Shown: positions 1-11,677 of the stretch, in pieces | Position numbering within the stretch: the stretch's first letter is position 1 | Layout: each line of letters opens with the position of its first letter | Assembly: GCF_003672135.1 (NCBI RefSeq) | Contig: NC_039508.1 | Span: 12,907,945 to 12,971,944, forward strand | From: Ooceraea biroi | Taxonomy: Eukaryota; Arthropoda; Insecta; Hymenoptera; Formicidae | Length of the DNA: 64,000 nucleotides | Direction of reading: 5' to 3' | The notes under the pieces: model-generated | What the model saw: only the letters and a program-made list of their open reading frames with translations | Database searches by the model: none | What the model was told of the DNA's origin: nothing | Translations under genes and position numbers: made by a program

Positions 1-59
1 TCAAGAAACTTACGAACCCGCGCTCACTGGATGCGCGATATTTCTTACTAGAACACAAA

Positions 60-2100
60 TGGCGCGCCTGTTTTTGACGAAATCGACACTGCACTGGTGG
101 TCGGAACGAGTTTCGCCAACCAGACGTAACGGATAACCTAAACGATGATATTAGGTGCGATATTTTCCACGATTCACGCTTCATTCGACGTGCACAGTTT
201 TCTCTTAAGGGGGGAGCCTGCTTTAGAACGTTGAAAATAAGGTATAATTTTACGAATTTTTTTGGAGAAACTATACAGCGGATCATTATAAAACTTTGAT
301 GCATTTATTAGTACATGTTTAAAGATAAAAAAATTATTTTTTTATTTGAATACATCGCCTGTAGAGGTCGTCCTGGAGGCATCTTAGTGCAGCCGGCATT
401 GTAAATTGGTGAGCATTCTCCTGCCTCCAAATTTCATCCAAACTGAAAAATTGAAATATTTTCTCGTTATTTATGAATTCCCATCGTCGATGAACCTTTA
501 ATATTCATAAAAACATTAAGTTAAACAATTATTTTTGCATGAAAAAGTTCAAAAACTTTGCCTAAAAATCGTACTTTTGTGTTCTAAGCTCCACCATTTT
601 GGCACTTTGCAACTTTTTTCTTCTCTCTTTAGTTCATCGACGATGGGAATTCATAAATAACGAGAACATATTTCAATTTTTCAGTTTAGACGAAATTTGG
701 AGGCAGGAGAATGCTCAGCAATTTGCAATGCCGGCGACGCGGCTGCACTAAGATTTCTCCAGGACGACCTCTACAAGCGATATATTCAAATCAAAAAATA
801 ATTTTTTTTATCTTTAAACATGTACTAATAAATGCATCAGAGTTTTATAATGATCCGCTGTATAGTTTCTCCAAAAACAATTCGTAAAATATACCTTATT
901 TTCAGCGTTCTAAAGCAGGCTCCCCCCTTAAGCGCGTCCGTTACTTCATGTGCGACGTTTGCGACATTTTCGCGACGTGAATATTTGTAATCTAGGAAAA
1001 ACAAGAGATTCGCGGAATTGAGTCTCGCACAGTACTTACGCTATTGAGACGAATCACGCGACTGTTGCTTCACGAGATCGACAGTACGCGGCAACCGCGG
1101 AACGACTCTCGCCAAATTCATACCGTTCGGTTAACCTTAACGACGCTTTTGCGATTCTTCGGTGTAACCGTTCGCGACGCTTTATTCGATTTATTAATAT
1201 TTTCTGCTCCTATTTTATGTAGTTCTTGATGTTTATTTGTCGCGCAATGGTACTTACTTGTTTTACGAAAAGCGCGATAAGAAACTCGGATGACGCACAG
1301 TGTTCGAGAATCGAAACGACTAGCGCGACTATTTTCGATTTTCTCGCGACAATGCTTGTTGCTTGGAATAACCTTCGCTAATTCAGGCAACACGGTTGGC
1401 CATAACTATAAATTCTTAGCGCGATGTCACGATATGACGATACGAGAATACAATACTTTATTCGATATGTGTGACATTTCTTTCGACATTCTCTGTTATT
1501 TTATGCTTCTAATGTCCATGTATCACGAAGTGATTTATTCTGACGAAGGATGAGTAAAAAACTCGATGACGGCGTTTACTCCATCGAAACGAGTGGCACA
1601 ACTGTTTTTTCGCGAGCTCGACGGTGTTCGATGCACGGAACGACCTTCACCAAATTTATGTAATGCGGTTAACCGTAACGCGATATGCCAATGCTTCATC
1701 CGACACGTGCAATATTTTCTTTAATATTCCCGTTGCTTTATCCTATCCTTCCAACGTTCGTGCATCGCAGTGCGATCTATTTGACAGAATGAGCAAGAAA
1801 AATTTATAAATCCGATGCTATTATCTGCACTATCGAGACAAGCGAAATGACAACTTCGCAGATTTTACGGAAGAATTTTCATAAATCTTTCGTCGGACGG
1901 TTAATCGCGACACGATATGACGACTGTCTGGTACGATTTGCCTGACGCTTTCGCTAATTTGCGACGCTTATCTTGACTTACTTACGGACGCGATGATGCG
2001 CGATGAAACGCGTGTCTCGTACCGTGCGACGTGATCGGGAAAACTGTTTTGCACGGGGTCGACAGTACTCAATGCACGGCGCCCGCGGTATAAGTTTGCA
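60..2100. repeat. Degenerate tandem array, unit about 265 bp
   Basis: A recurring block (an actgtttt-like start, then gag/atcgacagt, cgatgcacgg, aacgac, tcgccaaatt, ggttaacc) appears near 66, 1060, 1325, 1597, about 1850 and 2040. If the MITE at 205-931 is removed, the first two copies are also about 265 bp apart. Copies are strongly diverged, so this looks like an old minisatellite or satellite remnant. Short ORFs inside it are repeat shadows. Spacing was estimated by eye. Confidence 0.55.
205..931. mobile_element. Palindromic TTAA MITE, family B copy 1
   Basis: The element is bounded by TTAA at 205-208 and 928-931. It begins GGGGGGAGCCTGC and ends with the exact inverse. The two arms, about 290 bp each, are near-perfect inverted repeats around a roughly 140-bp centre, so a single strand could fold into a long hairpin. 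TTAA duplication is typical of piggyBac-superfamily elements (some Kolobok elements also use it). No transposase ORF is present, so it is non-autonomous. It has inserted into the tandem array at the window start. Confidence 0.85.
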
Positions 2101-2287
2101 TTCAAAAGACGCGGTCAATTATTATACGATAAGACGCCTTTTCTCTATTTGTATCTAGAAAGAATGCGCTTAACTTTCTTAATCCCGCTTTGCAACCGTG
2201 TTACGTACAAGGCCTAGAAGCAAGCCGTGTAACTTTTTCTTGTCCTTTACAAGACTAACGATTCACAGCTGCATACGACCTCGGAAC

Positions 2288-2880
2288 TTAAGGGGATCCT
2301 GGAGTCGTCTGTATTACCGGCGGAATTGGTCGATCTTACTGTACTAATTACTCTTTAATGATTGTATAGAATGAAAAATCCTTCTCCACGATTAAAGTAT
2401 ACAAAGAAATATACCGAGCGAAACTCGACTTTATGTTAAAAACGACAAAAAAATTTACAGTTTTATTATCGGCTTATTGTGACGTCACCTCGTACATTAA
2501 TGTTCTTAATATAAATGTTTTGCAGTTCGTGTGGCCAAAATTCGATAATCGCAAGGACGGAACAAAATGAAAGAATATGGGGAAGCTTTTAGAAATGAGT
2601 TTAGAAGTCTAGTGTAAAAGTAATTAGTGCAGAAAGATTCGTGATTATTTCGTGCCTACGTATGCCTGTGAAATCGTGGCTGAATAAAAAATTGTGATCT
2701 TTTTTCCGTTTGGAAAGTTAAGTCCTGCTTTTCACATTACATTATTGCGTGTACTTTCATCGTGGAAAAGGATTTTTCATTCTGTGAATTCAATAAAAAG
2801 AAAATACAGGAAAATCATCGATTCCGCCGGTAATTCAGACGCCGCGACGGAGTTCACTGGCCACTCCAGGATCCCCTTAA
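2288..2880 (+). mobile_element. TTAA MITE, family A copy 1
   Basis: This 593-bp element is bounded by TTAA at 2288-2291 and 2877-2880. Its ends are GGGGATCCTGGAGT and the inverse. The arms are imperfect inverted repeats sharing a ccttttccacgat-type block. A near-identical copy in the opposite orientation lies at 37,201-37,793. It encodes no transposase. Its right TTAA is also the left TTAA of the family B element that follows. Confidence 0.85.
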
Positions 2881-3603
2881 GGGGGGAGCCTGCTTTAGAA
2901 CGTTGAAAATAAGGTATAATTTTACGAATTTTTTTGGAGAAACTATACAGCGGATCATTATAAAACTTTGATGCATTTATTAGTACATGTTTAAAGATAA
3001 ACAAAATTATTTTTTTATTTGAATATATCGCCTGTAGAAGTCGTCCTGGAGGCACCTTAGTGCAGCCGGCATTGTAAATTGGCGAGCATTCTCCTGCCTC
3101 CAAATTTCATCCAAACTGAAAAATTGAAATATTTTCTCGTTATTTATGAATTCCCATCGTCGATGAACCTTTAATATTCATAAAAACATTAAGTTAAACA
3201 ATTATTTTTGCATGAAAAAGTTCAAAAACTTTGCCTAAAAATCGTACTTTTGTGTTCTAAGCTCCACCATTTTGGCACTTTTCAACTTTTTTCTTCTCTC
3301 TTTGGTTCATCGACGATGGGAATTTATAAATAACGAGAACATATTTCAATTTTTCAGTTTAGACGAAATTTGGAGGCAGGAGAATGCTCAGCAATTTGCA
3401 ATGCCGGCGACGCGGCTGCACTAAGATTTCTCCAGGACGACCTCTACAAGCGATATATTCAAATCAAAAAATAATTTTTTTATCTTTAAACATGTACTAA
3501 TAAATGCATCAGAGTTTTATAATGATCCGCTGTATAGTTTCTCCAAAAACAATTCGTAAAATATACCTTATTTTCAGCGTTCTAAAGCAGGCTCCCCCCT
3601 TAA
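2877..3603. mobile_element. Palindromic TTAA MITE, family B copy 2
   Basis: This copy is almost identical to the one at 205-931 and lies in the same orientation, with TTAA at 2877-2880 and 3600-3603. The two copies differ only at scattered single bases, which suggests recent activity of the family. It abuts family A copy 1 through a single shared TTAA. Confidence 0.85.
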
Positions 3604-6406
3604 GGTGACATTACGTCCGTGCGTGTTTCTCGTTTTTCATATTTTTCTTTTTCGATTCTATTGTGTCTGAAGTCGTGCGCAGTGCTCGATCAGGATCATT
3701 CTTTATGATCTTAGCCATATTAATTGGACACCGCGGTTAAGCGCAGTAGCACGCTTGCTTAGTCCCCGACTAATGGCTAATGGATAAAGCGGACGAGTTA
3801 TGCTAATAAGCGTGCGCGGGCGCGCAGAGCGCATGCGCTCATGAATATTCAAGCCGCTATCTGATTACGTCACTGATTGCCGGCATTCGAAAGTGTTTGC
3901 ACGCCAAAGTCCACTGGCGTATCGCGCCACTCGATGATCCTGCCGATGTATCGTTCTCCACGCCTGCGGCGTGTCCCACAAAAATCGCGATACGGCTTAA
4001 AAGAAATTACACCTATTAAACTAATCTATTATACTAAACTATCGTTTTATCTATTGATTAACTTTGCTTCGTAGCATTGTGCAACGTTATGCAATACTTG
4101 GTACAATTCCAGTAGAAGTAACGACGTTCCATGAAATTTTGATACCTCGCGAAATTTTCCTGAAATTTATATTTATGTCACTACTATACATACTAAGTAA
4201 CTGCGATAAAAACAATTATTTGTTAATATCACAAATCATATCTTGATATTTCTAGATTCAACCTGGGATGAAATAAAACATGTACAGTGGGTTATAAACG
4301 GTAATGTACGAAAATGAACAACAATAACATTGATATTTTACATTAGTTCAATACGAACGTAACAAAAATACGATGATCTCAGCATGGAAGAATAAACCAT
4401 GATGTCGTATAGATATATCGAGTTTATATCAAACATGTACACTGGCAAAGCATGTTTAACAAACCGTTAATGCGACGATGCTTAAAAGTGCACCCGTTGC
4501 TCATGTGGAATGACAGAAAAACGTAAAAAAAGAACACGTGTAACCACTTGTAACTACAATTTCCTTAATTGCCGTTTGCATTCACTGCGATTGCCGCGCC
4601 AGCATGAACATGCACCGTCACGCCGAGCAATATCCCTTACAAACTACTACAATAATCTAAATTAATATCCTGAAATATTATTTTATAGTTTTAACATCAT
4701 AATTGCATCTTTTCGTATTGTCTTTTTTTCTCTGAAGACACAATACAGAGCGTATCTCGCGTGAATCTGCCTCAGATGAAACATTGAAGTCGCATGTCTC
4801 CCCATAACCGACCCACGTGCATTCGCCGAACACAAATCCGAGAATGAGTCGATCTTAAAAGTCATCGATCCACGATCTCCCGCGTTCTCGCAATCATATC
4901 ACGCACGGTTTCTCGGCCGATGCAGAAACGCCGTTTTTTTTTACAGCACGCGCCATGAACGTTACGCGCGCAATTAACTTTCCGCACCGTAACCGTGATT
5001 AAACCGGCGGGATGAGGGAAGAGGGGGGACGAAGGGAGACAGCAGCGAGCGGCGTGCATATGGAGAGAGGGGGAGGAGAGGGTGTTGAGGGTAAATGATT
5101 GTCTCCCCGACAGCAGGGCGCGAAAATAGAAAATCCGATTGGCCGTGGCGAAAGAGAGCGGAACAAAAGCCTCATGCAGAATTCAGTGTCGGTCGCTCCT
5201 CTATAATCGGAGCGAGGTATCGACCGGTTACAGCCCAGGCTGGCAAGCCAGGCAGTGCGGTGCTACACCTGCTCGATGCGCGAGGCTTTCCCTTACGGCA
5301 CGCTATTGTGCCGGGGCGCAGCGTGGAGCGGAGCGGCCCCCTCGCCCTTCGGGGCACTTCACCCCGGGCCACCTCGTTAATCTCGCCCACCGACGTTCGC
5401 CATCTTTGCGCCGGCAGCCTAGCCGAGATCGCGGTCGATACGAAGCGGCCGAACCTGCGATAACGCGCCATTAAGACGACCACTTGCACGTATGATTGGA
5501 AGGCGGATCGCCGAAAGTTTGATAGATCATTTAAAAAGATCCCCCCGTGATGCGCGTAATTTACGCGAAAGCGGTCGGCTGAAGACCGCGTTATCGCGAC
5601 GTACGCACCCGGGCGAGATCATCGTGATTTTCGTCATCAGGTTTCGATCTATACTGTCGAAGCAGCCACTGCGTTCGCAGGAAACCCCAATTTTAATCGC
5701 AATTGTAATAACCGAGAAATCAAGTTTGTCACCCGATATTAAATGTGAAAAATTATTGATAATTTCGTCATGGAAAATAATCGTGAGACTAGAATCTTTT
5801 TGAAATATTTGAAAAACAGCTTACAAATTAGAAGACGCAGTGTTAAAATCAAAAGCCCCTTGATTAACACATATCGGCGAGCGAAGTTGTTCGCGAGTCG
5901 CGAAAAGAATCGTAAAAACAAAATCAAAATTGCTCAAAGATGCTCGAAGATGTGAGCCTCATCTGGAGCCTCGGTATCCTCATTAAGAAACGAATTGAAG
6001 GCCAAGATCTATTCGGTACGTTCACGATTGCATCATTATGGGGGTGACGCCCGCATTTTTTCGTGGCAGATAAAGATCAAGGGGCTCGCCAGTCCCGCTA
6101 ATGCGAAAGTGAATGCCTATGCTGGATGCGCATGCCGATCGTATTATCGTCGCGTACAAGAATACTTTATTATTCTCGGCGGCATTGCGCGCGCGGAACG
6201 TGGCGTTCCCAAATTAGAGACCGTTTTTTGCCCGCGTCACCACAGCCGGCTTAAGCGAGGAAACGCGCAGCGACCGTACCTGGAGACGTTCCAAAAGATA
6301 CTCGTCCACACGGACCAACGAGCGACATTGTTATAAGGCGAGTCGAATCGCTCCAAGCAACGGATTTTCAACGGTCCGAACGCCATGAGAGTCGCCAGCG
6401 CGCGTA

Positions 6407-6420
6407 GGCCGCCATTTTTT
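6407..6420 (+). promoter_or_regulatory. PHO/YY1-like site
   Basis: The sequence ggccgccatttttt matches the GCCGCCATTTT consensus of Pleiohomeotic/YY1. It sits in a CpG-rich patch upstream of Pc. One motif alone is weak evidence of function, so this is a candidate only. Confidence 0.3.
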
Positions 6421-7599
6421 CGGGATTCGAGCGGCCCTCCGCGCATCGCCTCGTCAACATAATCTATTTTTTTCTCCCATACACGTGTGCCGAATCAAGT
6501 TTTACAGAATCGAAAGTTCTATTTTTTATTTAATTTGCAAGATTAAGTTTTCCTGAACAAATAAAAGTCTTTGCTAAAGTAGTATTGTTTTGCCTGCGAA
6601 TATCGGAGAGCGGGTGTGTATTTTAATGTTTACTGACATTCGTGAAATATATATCGTTTGCAAAATCACCTTTTAGCATAAAATATCTAATATTGATTTT
6701 ATAAATGTGGAAAATTCTCGCTGAGAAACGTGACCATACAAATTCATTAAAAAGTTCCTGCTTTTTAAATATGTTCTGACAGACTTGATATACTTCACGT
6801 ATATAATCCTAAGAAAAATTAAAAATAAGAATCAACAAACGCTACTTTTTATGGAATTGAACCAAATTTATCAAATTGAATTGCTAACAACTTCATATCC
6901 TAAAGATCTGAAGTAAAAATTCTTCTGGAATCGTACAGATTTAAATTGAGAATTATCGCACGATCATTTGTTAAAACTACAGTTACTTAAGATTCTTTCA
7001 GTCACGATTGTATAACGTTGCGAAATCAATGATATTTACTTCGCGTCGGACTCGACAATGGTAGTAAGGAGATGCGTAAAAAGAAGGTTCGGGATTCGAG
7101 CGGACAAGAGCGCGAGAGCGGAAGTCGAGAATGTGGGGCGGTGATGGGCCGCTTCCGGTGGTCCCCGTGTACAGCTCGTGAGCCAAGTCAGTCAGGCTGT
7201 GACTGTCTGTCGGTGAAACCGCAGACAGGCCGTCTGTCTCATCATTCCATTAAGCGATACGATGCTCGGCTACGAATGCCGGTGCTGGCGGAGGAAGCCC
7301 GTGTCTTGACGGCGAAGACAATCTTGGTCCCCGGGTTCCACGATGATCTCGAAGATCAGCTGGCTGCATTATCGACTACACTTGACTACACGTGTCACGT
7401 GTTAATTAAAACGAATTATTTTCGAGTTATCTTCTAAAATACTTCTTCTTTGCTTATAAAGAGGAATTAAAATCAACAAAATCTGGCAAAATAATATACA
7501 ATCTTAATTTTTCTTCGATTCGGATGGTGACGTGATATTGTTGATACACAGACATTCATGGAGTAGCAACTTGTAACTCGAATAAGCTTAATTTTACGT

Positions 7600-8420
7600 C
7601 ACCCACGGGAAGCAATGCGGGATAGGATGCGGGAATCCTGAGGAAGGAACCGATGGGGGATAAGTCCAGGGCTAAAAGCGCGAGAAAATGACAGAAGTGT
7701 ATCGGAATCACGAGGCTGGAACGAACGAGCGAGCGCGCGCGCGCGTGGCTCATTGCACGAGGAGATCACGTGAGCGAGCCGGGTCACTTAACTCTCTCGT
7801 TCACTCGCGTGCACTTCGTTTCGGCTTTCCGGTATGCATGCGCGCGTGTCCGCCCGTCCGTGTTCGTGTTCGTCACGCGGGCGCTCGTGTGTGCGGACGC
7901 GTCGCTGCTCCAGCTTCAGCCGTGAGAAAGAGAAAGAAAAAGAGAGGGAGGTCCGGGCGCAAAAAGGAAAAAGAAAGAAAAAAAGAGCGCGCGCGCGAGA
8001 GAGAAAGAGAGAGACTGCGAGTGCAAGAGCGAGTGAGAGAAAGGGAGGAAGATAAAAAGTCGAGAAGAAGGAAAGAGCACCAAGAGGAGAAGGCAGGCGA
8101 GCGAACGCAGAAGCTAGAAAAAGAACGACAGGCTGTATGAGCCTCTTCTTGCGTACATAAAAGCTGGGCAATTATAACCCTCTCTGTCCCTCCTCTTGTC
8201 TTCCATGTCCCTCTCTTCGTTCTTCCTTCTCGCTCCGTCCTCCCGCTCTTTTCGTCTCTCTTCATCTTGCTTGCGCGTTCGCGATGGGGGAGCCGTGGCC
8301 GAAAGAGAAAGAGAGAGGGAGAGACGACTGCCGGGTGCCACTCATAGGAGCGTAACAATGGCTTTCCGTGCCGGCTCAACCAACCAGGCGACCGACTGAC
8401 GATCATGACGAATCGTTCCT
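7600..8420. other. GA/CT-rich CpG island
   Basis: About 800 bp switch between GA-rich purine runs (7,920-8,110 and 8,305-8,325) and CT-rich runs (8,180-8,275), with many CG dinucleotides and a gcgcgcgc run. GAGA-type tracts of this kind bind GAGA factor in Drosophila promoters and Polycomb response elements. The several overlapping ORFs are low-complexity ER/SL-rich translations and not convincing genes. Confidence 0.45.
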
Positions 8421-10984
8421 GGGGGATTAGTGGGATCATCTTCGTGGGCTTGTTCTCGATCTTTTTCCGATTCATCTTTAATCGGATTTGTTGTTTCCTC
8501 GAGCCGCGAGAGAGATCTCACTCTGCTCATCAAGTATTCTTCTATATTGGTATTATGTATCGAGGTCGAAATGCATCAGTGTTACTTCAGGTTTTGAAGG
8601 CAGTTCTCTTTTGTCGAAAATACCGGAATTTGTTCCTGGAATTTGCACTCTGCAGGTACAAGAAGACAGAGTCATTGTCGTCTTATGATTAAATTGTAAT
8701 AGGCTGGTAGCGCATTTTAATCGTGAACCGTCTCGCTAGAAGCGAAGGGAGTCGCAGCTCTGAACGGAAAATAAATACGTGTTATTGAAAATATCTCGTG
8801 TATTTTATAATATAGAAACCAATGGAGAAGATCACAAATTATGGTACAAACATCACTGCTGTACTCTGCAGCGGAAGTCAATGCAATTTCCTTGCGTTCA
8901 CGGGCATCGACCGCCTATACGGACGTGTAAAACGAGCAGGCACTCCAAAAACAATCCTCTATCGCAACTTCAACTTCTCACGATAAGCGATTGTGTCTGA
9001 AACTCTTGCTCGAGGAACTTCTTATCCCAATAGCTCCTCCGTGTGGTTGATCGACAATGCCACTTGATTGAACACCCCATTTCCGTTTGATCCCTGAAAA
9101 ATTCACACACGATCCACGCAATGATTTCGCAGCGAGAAACATACCTAAATGTCCTGATAACAGTAAAATTCGTAATTTGCATAATAATCTAGCATCGATC
9201 ATCGTATCAGATAATCGCGTACACACGTCACTTCGAACGGCACTCGCACGTAGTTAAAGATCTTACTTCAACTCGCGTCAACCATGGATAAAGGAACATG
9301 AATGCGAATCACGTTCGAAATAAAATCCTTGCCCATACGCAGGTGCCGCAACTCCCAAGAGAATACGGGAGTCATTCGCATCCTTACAACGCGGCGGGTG
9401 AAGTGTCGGGCATTAACATCATCGTCCGTCAAATCGGAGAACGAGCAACAAACAGCCGCATGCTAGCCAACGATCGCACGCGCGATTTACCGCGCAGCTT
9501 CGTCCATTATAACGTACCGAGGAATATTTCACTTAGGTGCTATCCGCTTCAGCGCTCTCGTCGAAAGAGCTCCGACGTGGAATGCAATCGTGAAACATTC
9601 CTAGGCATCCGCTAGAGTTGATAGCAAAACGGTCCGGAATATCCGACAACGCAATCCCCGCTGTTCTTTGCCGGGCTTTGCGTAAAAAGGCGCGAAAGAC
9701 GCGAAACTCGAAACTTCTGCGAGCGACGAGGTATCTGAAAGCACGAAATATGCTCGTAAAGTTTCCGCACACGTAAAAGAGGAGAATCGAGCCACTTCGC
9801 GGCTGTTTCGTAGACTCCATCGTTCGAGATCGTTCGAGATTCGATGGCCAATGCGATAGCTTGCTTCGAACAAAGATTTTTTTCGCGAACGAGCACAAAA
9901 TTCTGAGATCCGATCCGCTAGATTCTCGAGCGAGACATCTTCTGAATTTCTGCGAATTAAACTCGAAAATGATCTTCGATGTTTCGAGGCTTACGATAAA
10001 ATTGGAGAACACATAGTCCGCAAAAGTAAAGTCGCACGTATTGACTGAAGACGTTGAGATCAACTAGGAATCCTTCGAATTCCTTAGAAATTCCTTAGGG
10101 GGAAGAGTTCATGATCGACAAGATCAGTAGGTCGATGAAAGTGTTTCGCGCGCGGTCCTCCGTGCGGCCGCGCTAAGACGCCAGCTAAAAATAAGAGTAC
10201 AAAGTTCGGACACGCGTTTAGCGACTCGGCGCGGACTGGCTTTCTTCGTGGGCGCTCGCCGCACACCTCGCACATCTAATGAGCGATGATCGCACGGGAA
10301 TATCAGCCGCCAGCTCTCGCGCGGGCTCTTCTGCTTAGATATTCGCGCTGCGAGCCGGCGCTGCGGCTCTCGGCTTCGTCGTTGCTGCACGTCGACGCCC
10401 GCGGATCCTGCAACAAACGGAGCTCATCGCATCGCATCGCGGGCGGTGAAAGCGAGGGAGACGGTCGAGCGAACGAGCGAGACGGTAACAAGAGTTTCTT
10501 TATCGCGACTGATGGAGCGGCGACCGGAGAAAAAGTGCTGGAGAGGGGAGGGAGAGAGAGAAAGAGAACACGTTCGTTTGCGCAAAGAAGTACACGTGAA
10601 ACTTGGAGAACGTAGAGAAGAGAAGTAAAATTTGGAAAGTACGAGAGATGTGGCTGATATTTCTGTTCAAGCAAGGTTTAAATAAAACCGAGAGAAAGAA
10701 GCTAATCGTTAGCGGATAGTGTGTGAAAAATAAAGAGAGAGAGGAGCAGGAAGAGAGAGATGTGGCTTATTAATAAACCGAGATCGGTTTGATGACACAA
10801 ATAGCTACGTGCATAATAAGAGTGTACACAAATAGCACACATGTCACACGTGCGGCAGAGGAACTTAATCGATGACTATGTTACGTAAACCAATTACCGC
10901 ACCGTTATTATTATCGTGTAAACAACAGAAGCGCGGATACGCCTTCAGCGCCTACTGCTTAACGTCTGAGAGTTTGATGCGACG

Positions 10985-11677
10985 CACAGTGGTCAAAACG
11001 ACTGAAAACGTGGCCAAAATCCATTAAAAAAAAAGTTTTTTTATCGTCATTGCATTATTGTTTGTTAGTTCTAAGTCCGTACTAAATTTCTCTAACGTTA
11101 TAGTCCAAACAAATTTCATTTATGAGAGCTAGAAATGTATAAAGTCCATTATCGTAAGTCTCTAATATGATTTTGGCCATAATCGGTGTCACAATTGTGA
11201 TTTCATTCACGAAGTTATCACGTACCGGGTTCTTAAATCTTTTCATCCTTGTTTTATTGTATCCTTTGTGCTTCTGATAACGCTGTTATTTATTCAATTT
11301 TCATTACAGTTAATAGAAATAAAATAAGATAGTGCTGTTGTGATGTAACACTAATGAAATATTGCGATTCAAAGTCCCCGTCGTGAATCGGCGCGATAAA
11401 TCAAACAGAATTTAAAATTTAATTATATATCAAAAGAAATAAGAAAAAGTTTATCTGCGCCAAACTGCGCCGAAGTTTTTTCTCAAAATGCTTCCCTGAA
11501 GACATATTTCAGTGCAACTTTTAAAATGGGACACCCTGTATATGTAATTAATATTATATTAATTACATTGCATCAGAATTATGGGAAAATCACTAAATTG
11601 CAGTTATATATATGATTTAGAACAATTTGAGTATGTATAGAATTTCGACCAGGTTTTTGGTAATCTTGACCACTGTG
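10985..11677. mobile_element. Transib-like non-autonomous DNA transposon
   Basis: This 693-bp element starts CACAGTGGTCAA and ends with the exact inverse, TTGACCACTGTG, a 12-bp perfect inverted repeat. It is flanked on both sides by the 5-bp direct repeat CGACG (10,980-10,984 and 11,678-11,682). Transib transposons are known for CACAGTG-like ends resembling the V(D)J heptamer and for GC-rich 5-bp target duplications. Nonamer-like blocks follow each heptamer: ccaaaatcc after 22 bp on the left, and the inverse of ccaaaaacc after 10 bp on the right. There is no transposase ORF. Near 11,527 it contains tgggacaccctgtata, a motif seen at other DNA-transposon ends, so an older nested insertion is possible. 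Confidence 0.7.

Larger units (their letters stand above)
3604..10984. other. Gene-free stretch with scattered GC-rich islands
   Basis: No ORF here shows a recognisable domain or a convincing exon chain. AT-rich DNA alternates with CpG-rich patches near 3,700-3,980, 5,000-5,650, 6,000-6,450, 7,050-7,350, 7,600-8,400 and 10,100-10,620. Long ORFs in those patches run on both strands at once, as expected from GC bias rather than coding. A tgattacgtcactg site (CRE-like) lies near 3,863. I see no tRNA B-box. Confidence 0.5.

Noticed and set aside
2694..3103. ORFs in the MITEs, repeated near 37,142-37,378
   Set aside because: They are the same MITE sequence read in different frames; no transposase motif is present.
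7688..8475. Overlapping ORFs up to 200 codons on both strands
   Set aside because: They translate GA or CT runs into Arg/Glu/Lys or Ser/Leu repeats, run in several frames at once and have no domain.
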